From assembly GCA_009777435.1 (NCBI GenBank), contig WRLW01000091.1, positions 1-6,460 on the forward strand: DNA of 6,460 nt. Direction: 5' to 3'. This DNA comes from Oscillospiraceae bacterium. GTDB lineage: Bacteria > Bacillota > Clostridia > Oscillospirales > UBA929. The notes below the pieces were generated by a model. The model saw only the letters and a program-made list of their open reading frames with translations. It did not search any database and had not been told where the DNA came from. This document shows, one piece after another, positions 4,544 to 6,460 of this stretch (within the stretch, counting starts at the first letter, position 1; each line of letters begins with the position of its first letter). A program made the position numbers and the translations under genes.

Positions 4544-5412
4544 ACCTTCTTAACTCGCGCGTAAATCAGCTTACCGTTATTCTCCTGCAAGTTTTTGCGG
4601 AAGTCCAGCTCAAAGCTGTCAAGAGCCTCGATCATAAGCGTCAGCTTCTTAAAGCCGTAGTTGCGCGAATCGAAATCGGGCTTCTTTTTTTGCAGCAGCC
4701 CGCCGACCTCCCCTAAATACGCCCAGCCTTCGTCGTCGGCCACGTCCTCGATGGTAGCGGCGATAAGGCTGATGATGGACTGCGGCACGACAAGCTTTTT
4801 GGCGGTCGCGCCGGGCTCGGGTACGGTGTCCGTGGCGTCTGCGGTATCCGCGGCGTCCGCGGTGTCCGCCGGCGCCTGTTCTTCGGGCGCCGCGGCGTCG
4901 CCCTGCGTCTGCTGGACGGCCTTTTGCCTGCCGGGACGGCGCGCCGGCTTTTTGGTCTCCTTGACCGTTTCCTTAATCAGGACTTCGAGGTAGATGAACT
5001 TATCACAAGCGACTATAAAGGGCTTGGGCGTCTTGCGCTCGCCCATGCCTATGACCTTGACTCCGGCCTCCCGCAGGCGCGTGGCCAGCCGCGTGAAGTC
5101 CGAATCGCTGGATACAAGGCAAAAGCCGTCCACGCGTCCTGAATACAGTATATCCATAGCGTCGATTATCATCGCGGAATCGGTGGAATTTTTGCCCGTG
5201 GTATAGCCGTATTGCTGAATGGGCGTTATCGCGTGCTCAAGCAGCACCTTTTTCCAGCCGCTTAATTCAGGGCCAGTCCAATCGCCGTATATACGCTTCA
5301 GTGTCGGCGTGCCGTGTACGGCGATTTCCGCCATGATGCCTTTTATAGAACGCTGAGGCGCGTTATCCGCGTCGATAAGAACCGCGTAGCGAAGCTCGCC
5401 CGTTCCCGCCAT
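4540..5412 (-). CDS. NYN-domain (LabA/DUF88-like) protein with C-terminal LOTUS/OST-HTH-like domain
   Basis: The 290-aa protein is probably an RNA-acting enzyme or RNA-binding factor. NYN domains have a PIN-like nuclease fold. Seen here from ATG 5412: strand and acidic site VLIDADNAP (D14, D16), STDSAMIIDAMDIL (D78, D84) and VSSDSDFTRL (D103, D105), then GERKTPKPFIVACDKFIYL. A lysine/arginine patch (about 150-165) leads to a low-complexity Ala/Asp/Thr linker (about 170-205). A C-terminal domain (about 210-285, with GWAYLGEVGGLLQKKKPDFDSRNYGFKKL shown here in outline only) resembles LOTUS/OST-HTH. A GTG at 5457 would add 15 residues but overlaps a TATAAT; ATG 5412 follows AAAGGG by 12 bases and is preferred. 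The gene overlaps the dehydrogenase by 4 bases. The RNA target is unknown. Confidence 0.85.
   Translation of the reverse strand: MAGTGELRYAVLIDADNAPQRSIKGIMAEIAVHGTPTLKRIYGDWTGPELSGWKKVLLEHAITPIQQYGYTTGKNSTDSAMIIDAMDILYSGRVDGFCLVSSDSDFTRLATRLREAGVKVIGMGERKTPKPFIVACDKFIYLEVLIKETVKETKKPARRPGRQKAVQQTQGDAAAPEEQAPADTADAADTADATDTVPEPGATAKKLVVPQSIISLIAATIEDVADDEGWAYLGEVGGLLQKKKPDFDSRNYGFKKLTLMIEALDSFELDFRKNLQENNGKLIYARVKKV
4826..4870. repeat. Five 9-base tandem repeats coding the Ala-Asp-Thr linker
   Basis: Units gtgtccgtg, gcgtctgcg, gtatccgcg, gcgtccgcg and gtgtccgcc follow one another without gaps. On the coding strand they give repeated Ala-Asp-Thr/Ala triplets in the linker between the NYN and LOTUS-like domains. 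Copy number can change in frame, so linker length may vary between strains. Confidence 0.6.
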
Positions 5413-5448
5413 ACCGTGACCATTCCCTTTCGCACTCGCTTTTGCTAT

Positions 5449-5454
5449 ATTATA
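5449..5454 (-). promoter_or_regulatory. Candidate -10 box for the NYN-dehydrogenase operon
   Basis: A perfect TATAAT on the minus strand lies 37 bases before the ATG at 5412. With a 17-base spacer the -35 position reads AAAACG, which is poor. A consensus TTGACA at 5462-5467 is only 7 bases away and cannot pair with this -10. The AT-rich patch, in otherwise GC-rich DNA between divergent genes, supports a promoter here on one or both strands. Confidence 0.4.
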
Positions 5455-5456
5455 CA

Positions 5457-5506
5457 CCCTGTGTCAAGACGCGTTTTACGGCCCCGGAAACACAGGGCCG
5501 TTTTTC
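5457..5506 (+). terminator. Terminator hairpin with competing upstream arm in the leader of the coiled-coil gene
   Basis: ACGGCCC (5478-5484) pairs with GGGCCGT (5495-5501), loop 10 bases, followed by TTTTC: an intrinsic terminator on the plus strand. An upstream CCCTGTGT (5457-5464) is perfectly complementary to ACACAGGG (5490-5497), which includes three bases of the terminator's 3' arm, so the two pairings exclude each other. This fits an attenuator ahead of the gene starting at 5552. It requires a plus-strand promoter near 5446-5453 (TATATTAT), whose -35 is weak. The 8-base inverted repeat could instead be a protein operator between divergent genes. Confidence 0.45.
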
Positions 5507-5513
5507 ATAGCGC

Positions 5514-5527
5514 GCCGCGAAAGCGGC
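5514..5527 (+). other. GNRA-tetraloop hairpin in the leader
   Basis: GCCGC-GAAA-GCGGC is a 5-bp perfect stem closed by a GAAA tetraloop, an unusually stable RNA fold. It lies between the terminator-like hairpin and the ribosome site of the coiled-coil gene. A chance occurrence is possible in such GC-rich DNA. Confidence 0.4.
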
Positions 5528-5551
5528 ATACTATGACCGGGGTTGAAATGT

Positions 5552-6418
5552 ATGCGCTTTGTAATACTGCTGTTCGCGGCGGCGCTGTGCGCGCCGGCCG
5601 CCGCGGGCGCCGCGCCCGTGGAAGCGGGTGTTTCGGAATACAGGGAGCTGCTGCGCGGCATCGAGGACGAAAAACGCGGCGCGCGGGCATACCTTCGGGC
5701 CGAAAAGGACAGGGTGGAGGCCGCGCTCAGGGACTTTCGCGCGTATACGCGCGCCGAGAAGAACGGGCTGGCGGCCGACCTCCGCGCCGAACGGCGTGAA
5801 GCGTCCGAACGGCGCCGTTCTCTGCGCCGGGATATGTCCGGGTTTTTGCTTGAAACGCGCGCGCTCAAAGCGAGCCTTGAAGCCGAATACGAGTCCGAGC
5901 GGCTGTCGGCGCGCCGTGCCATGCGCCGCCTGTCGGGCGAGATAAGGGCCGCCGACAGGGCCGCGCGGCGCGCGGGCCCGCAAGCCGGCGGCGCGGCGCT
6001 GGAAGCGCAGGCTAAACGCTCTATCCTGAAGCGCGAACGCGACACGCTGAGCGACGGCGTTAAGCGGCTCGAAGCCGGACTGCGCGGCAGAAAGGCGGCG
6101 TTTGAGGCGGACGCCGAGGCGCAGCTTGAATGGTATTTCTCGGAGCTTGAGCGTCTGGACGGCGACTGGGAGGACTTGACGTCATGGGCCAAAAACGAGA
6201 GCGCGGCTTTAGACGCCGAGCTAAAGGCCCGTATCGGGGCGTCGCGCGCCGAAGCCGAACGGCTTGAACTCGAATACGCCCGCAAAATAGCCGAGCTTGA
6301 CGCCCAAAAGGCCGAGCTTGAGGCCGCGATTAAGGAGCGGCAAACGCCGTCCCCCGACGCCGCCGATTACGGCTCAAACCCGCTCAGCGGGATGTATTCG
6401 ACGCCGGCCATGCCGTAA
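5552..6418 (+). CDS. Secreted coiled-coil protein of unknown function
   Basis: No family is recognised. From ATG 5552 the protein is 288 aa. It opens with a signal peptide (MRFVILLFAAALCAPAAAGA, likely cut near residue 20-21 by signal peptidase I; the single Cys does not sit in a proper lipobox). The rest, about 28-265, is almost wholly Arg/Glu/Ala-rich helix with heptad-like spacing, consistent with a long coiled coil outside the membrane. A short polar tail with Pro, Ser and Gly follows. There is no membrane anchor or enzymatic motif. A TTG at 5543 would add 3 residues, but ggggt ends 9 bases before ATG 5552, so the ATG is preferred. Its last 52 bases overlap a possible convergent gene. The extreme GC bias means hand-judged coiled-coil character could be partly compositional. 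Confidence 0.75.
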   Translation: MRFVILLFAAALCAPAAAGAAPVEAGVSEYRELLRGIEDEKRGARAYLRAEKDRVEAALRDFRAYTRAEKNGLAADLRAERREASERRRSLRRDMSGFLLETRALKASLEAEYESERLSARRAMRRLSGEIRAADRAARRAGPQAGGAALEAQAKRSILKRERDTLSDGVKRLEAGLRGRKAAFEADAEAQLEWYFSELERLDGDWEDLTSWAKNESAALDAELKARIGASRAEAERLELEYARKIAELDAQKAELEAAIKERQTPSPDAADYGSNPLSGMYSTPAMP

Positions 6419-6459
6419 AGCTCTAAAAATTCCTGCTCGGCATACGGCTCAACGGCGAC
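6367..6459 (-). CDS. C-terminal end of a gene entering from the right edge (hypothetical)
   Basis: An open frame enters from the window edge and stops at TAA (6367-6369). It gives 30 residues, starting VAVEPYAEQEFLELYGMAGV and ending EYIPLSGFEP. The composition is mixed and protein-like, and codon choice resembles the neighbouring chromosomal genes (GAG, GCC, CCG, GGC). It converges on the coiled-coil gene and overlaps its last 52 bases. No function can be named from so short a piece. It might be only an open antisense frame in GC-rich DNA. Confidence 0.4.
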   Translation of the reverse strand, partial: VAVEPYAEQEFLELYGMAGVEYIPLSGFEP

Positions 6460-6460
6460 A

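Noticed and set aside
5462..5467. Consensus TTGACA on the minus strand as a -35 box
   Set aside because: It is only 7 bases from the TATAAT at 5449-5454, and there is no acceptable -10 at 16-18 bases from it.
5476..6285. 269-codon open frame on the minus strand
   Set aside because: It is antisense to the coiled-coil gene and is made mostly of Ser, Arg and Ala, as expected from the complement of GC-rich Glu/Arg/Ala codons. It has no signal or motif.

Overview
The window joins two kinds of DNA. The left half (1 to about 3525) has moderate GC and is accessory DNA; the right half (about 3540 to 6460) is GC-rich chromosome. Hand counts on single 60-base lines give 26/60 GC at 2101-2160, 34/60 at 4081-4140 and 39/60 at 5701-5760. 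Strong AGGAGG-type ribosome sites, an IS200-type transposase, an Xis/Int module and an encoded tRNA CCA end point to a Firmicute, most likely a GC-rich gut-type clostridium (an inference; no species is recognised).

Layout, left to right. (1) An IS200/IS605-family element on the minus strand (window edge to about 650), with a Y1 HUH transposase. (2) An IS5-family (IS427-like) element on the plus strand (about 650-1448). Its transposase is split by a -1 frameshift at an A AAG GGG slippery heptamer; the IS200-type element sits directly against its start codon. (3) The recombination module of an integrative element: a small excisionase-like HTH protein, a 19-codon ORF overlapping the next gene, and a 475-aa tyrosine integrase. 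Direct repeats that look like integrase arm sites follow. (4) The element/chromosome junction: a complete tRNA-Arg(CCU) and, 28 bases further, only the 5' half of a second tRNA-Arg(CCU), both minus strand, sharing a 14-base anticodon-loop sequence. (5) A minus-strand chromosomal operon: a NYN-domain protein with a C-terminal LOTUS/OST-HTH-like domain, overlapping by ATGA a D-2-hydroxyacid dehydrogenase, with the broken host tRNA 17 bases behind it. (6) A divergent plus-strand gene for a secreted, highly charged coiled-coil protein, with a structured leader, and a probable convergent gene entering from the right edge.

The central reading is that the element integrated into the anticodon loop of the host tRNA-Arg(CCU), cut off its 3' half, and carries its own complete tRNA-Arg(CCU) placed directly behind the old 5' half. 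The host transcription unit (NYN gene, dehydrogenase, tRNA) would now run into the replacement tRNA and stop at a hairpin terminator behind it. Other points of note are non-AUG start codons (AUU, AUC) behind ideal ribosome sites in tnpA and the xis-like gene, a hairpin that hides the tnpA ribosome site, and a possible terminator/antiterminator pair ahead of the coiled-coil gene.
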